Of a stretch of DNA of 64,000 bases, positions 63,410 through 64,000 are shown piece by piece. Under the pieces are notes generated by a model, which worked only from the letters and a program-made list of their open reading frames with translations, was not told where the DNA came from and made no database searches. The stretch comes from Ciona intestinalis (lineage: Eukaryota > Chordata > Ascidiacea > Phlebobranchia > Cionidae). The translations under genes and the position numbers were made by a program. The stretch lies in contig NC_020178.2 of NCBI RefSeq assembly GCF_000224145.3, forward strand, positions 258,638 to 322,637. The letters are read 5' to 3'. Numbering within the stretch: the stretch's first letter is position 1; each line of letters opens with the position of its first letter.

Positions 63410-64000
63410 TTTAGCACATAATATCCAAATATCCTGATCATGTTTTAAACAATTAACAACAGTATATGGGAGCCGTGAGGATATGTTTTTATAATTTTTT
63501 AAATGTTCTTTGTTTACTACCAAATGGGACGGACAAATAGAATAAAAAGTTGTCCCATTTTCCCCACCCTACTATAATATATATTTCTAAAATCAGCTGT
63601 ATAATTCCTATAAAATAACTCCTGCTGTTTCTGCCATAGCAAATAAACTAATGCTATAACACTAGTCCCTTATCGCCGGCCTGTTACCACCCGAATACAA
63701 ATATTTGACAACGTTATCGCTCTATTTATAAGCCAGGTCACGTGATATAGCGGTATGTGCTCTTTTTCTTTCCTTTTTTTCTTTAGGATAAAGGTCACTG
63801 TCTAGGCTTTGGTCCTTAAGAAAAAACCCTTTAAAATCGACCGGAAAATGGTTAAAATCGTTTTATTTAACAGATTTTGTGGGTTTAAATGTGTTTTGCG
63901 AATTACTTAAAGGATACTGCATTAATTAAATACTTAAGCCGTTCTTGTCAAAAATAAGCTATTTATCCTTTAAGAATCGATTCTCGAAAAATTGTTTTAA
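63410..64000. repeat. Duplicated segment, copy 2
   Basis: Begins inside the MITE (TTTAGCACATAATATCC) and runs to the window end. Likely a second haplotype of 62613-63203. Confidence 0.9.

Larger units (their letters stand above)
62174..64000. other. Upstream region of the sulfotransferase gene, repeat-rich
   Basis: It holds reverse SINE tails, an ATGA repeat, a MITE and a duplicated non-coding segment. The 83-codon frame at 62873-63124 (-) has no recognisable domain and is also present in the second copy, so it was not called a gene. Confidence 0.55.

Overview
The window is animal nuclear DNA: AT-rich, with genes split into short exons by GT-AG introns and dense short dispersed repeats. The protein families (factor B-like protease, TPR-CHAT protein, kringle/FN2/TSP1 mosaic, cytosolic sulfotransferase, CRAL-TRIO protein), the compact gene spacing and the repeats (tRNA-headed SINE, TAGGGTGGGG-type MITE, 71-bp minisatellite) fit a tunicate, most likely Ciona. 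The species is an inference from these features; no search was run.

Layout: 1-253 is an assembly gap. 1194-7596 (+) holds the last eight coding exons of a vWA plus trypsin-type protease that looks like complement factor B. 9921-16719 (+) and 25848-18733 (-) are two paralogous genes placed tail to tail. Each encodes a NEK-like protein kinase fused to two macro domains, in twelve exons at matching positions. 32211-28825 (-) encodes a 280-residue CRAL-TRIO lipid-carrier protein. 57453-35610 (-) is one 28-exon gene for a roughly 1,306-residue TPR-CHAT protein. Its largest intron (39768-45771) contains a separate, opposite-strand, single-exon gene, 39912-45278 (+). That nested gene encodes a secreted or GPI-anchored 1,788-residue mosaic: ricin-type trefoil, then repeated fibronectin-II, thrombospondin-1 and kringle modules. 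62173-58444 (-) encodes a cytosolic sulfotransferase, with one exon broken by an N gap.

Most of the rest is repeats. A 71-bp minisatellite fills many introns and touches several splice sites. Its sequence resembles the 3' part of the local SINE, so it probably came from it. About 25 MITE copies, a Penelope-like fragment with a GIY-YIG motif, a hAT-type MITE and several private tandem repeats fill introns and spacers. Two of the three internal N gaps are flanked by near-identical segments, which points to two haplotypes being joined in tandem in the assembly.

The genes show no operon or shared pathway. The strongest leads are the kinase-macro fusion pair, the nested intronless mosaic gene, and the TPR-CHAT protein that lacks the usual CHAT catalytic His and Cys. 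All exon borders were read by eye from splice signals, phase and protein continuity.
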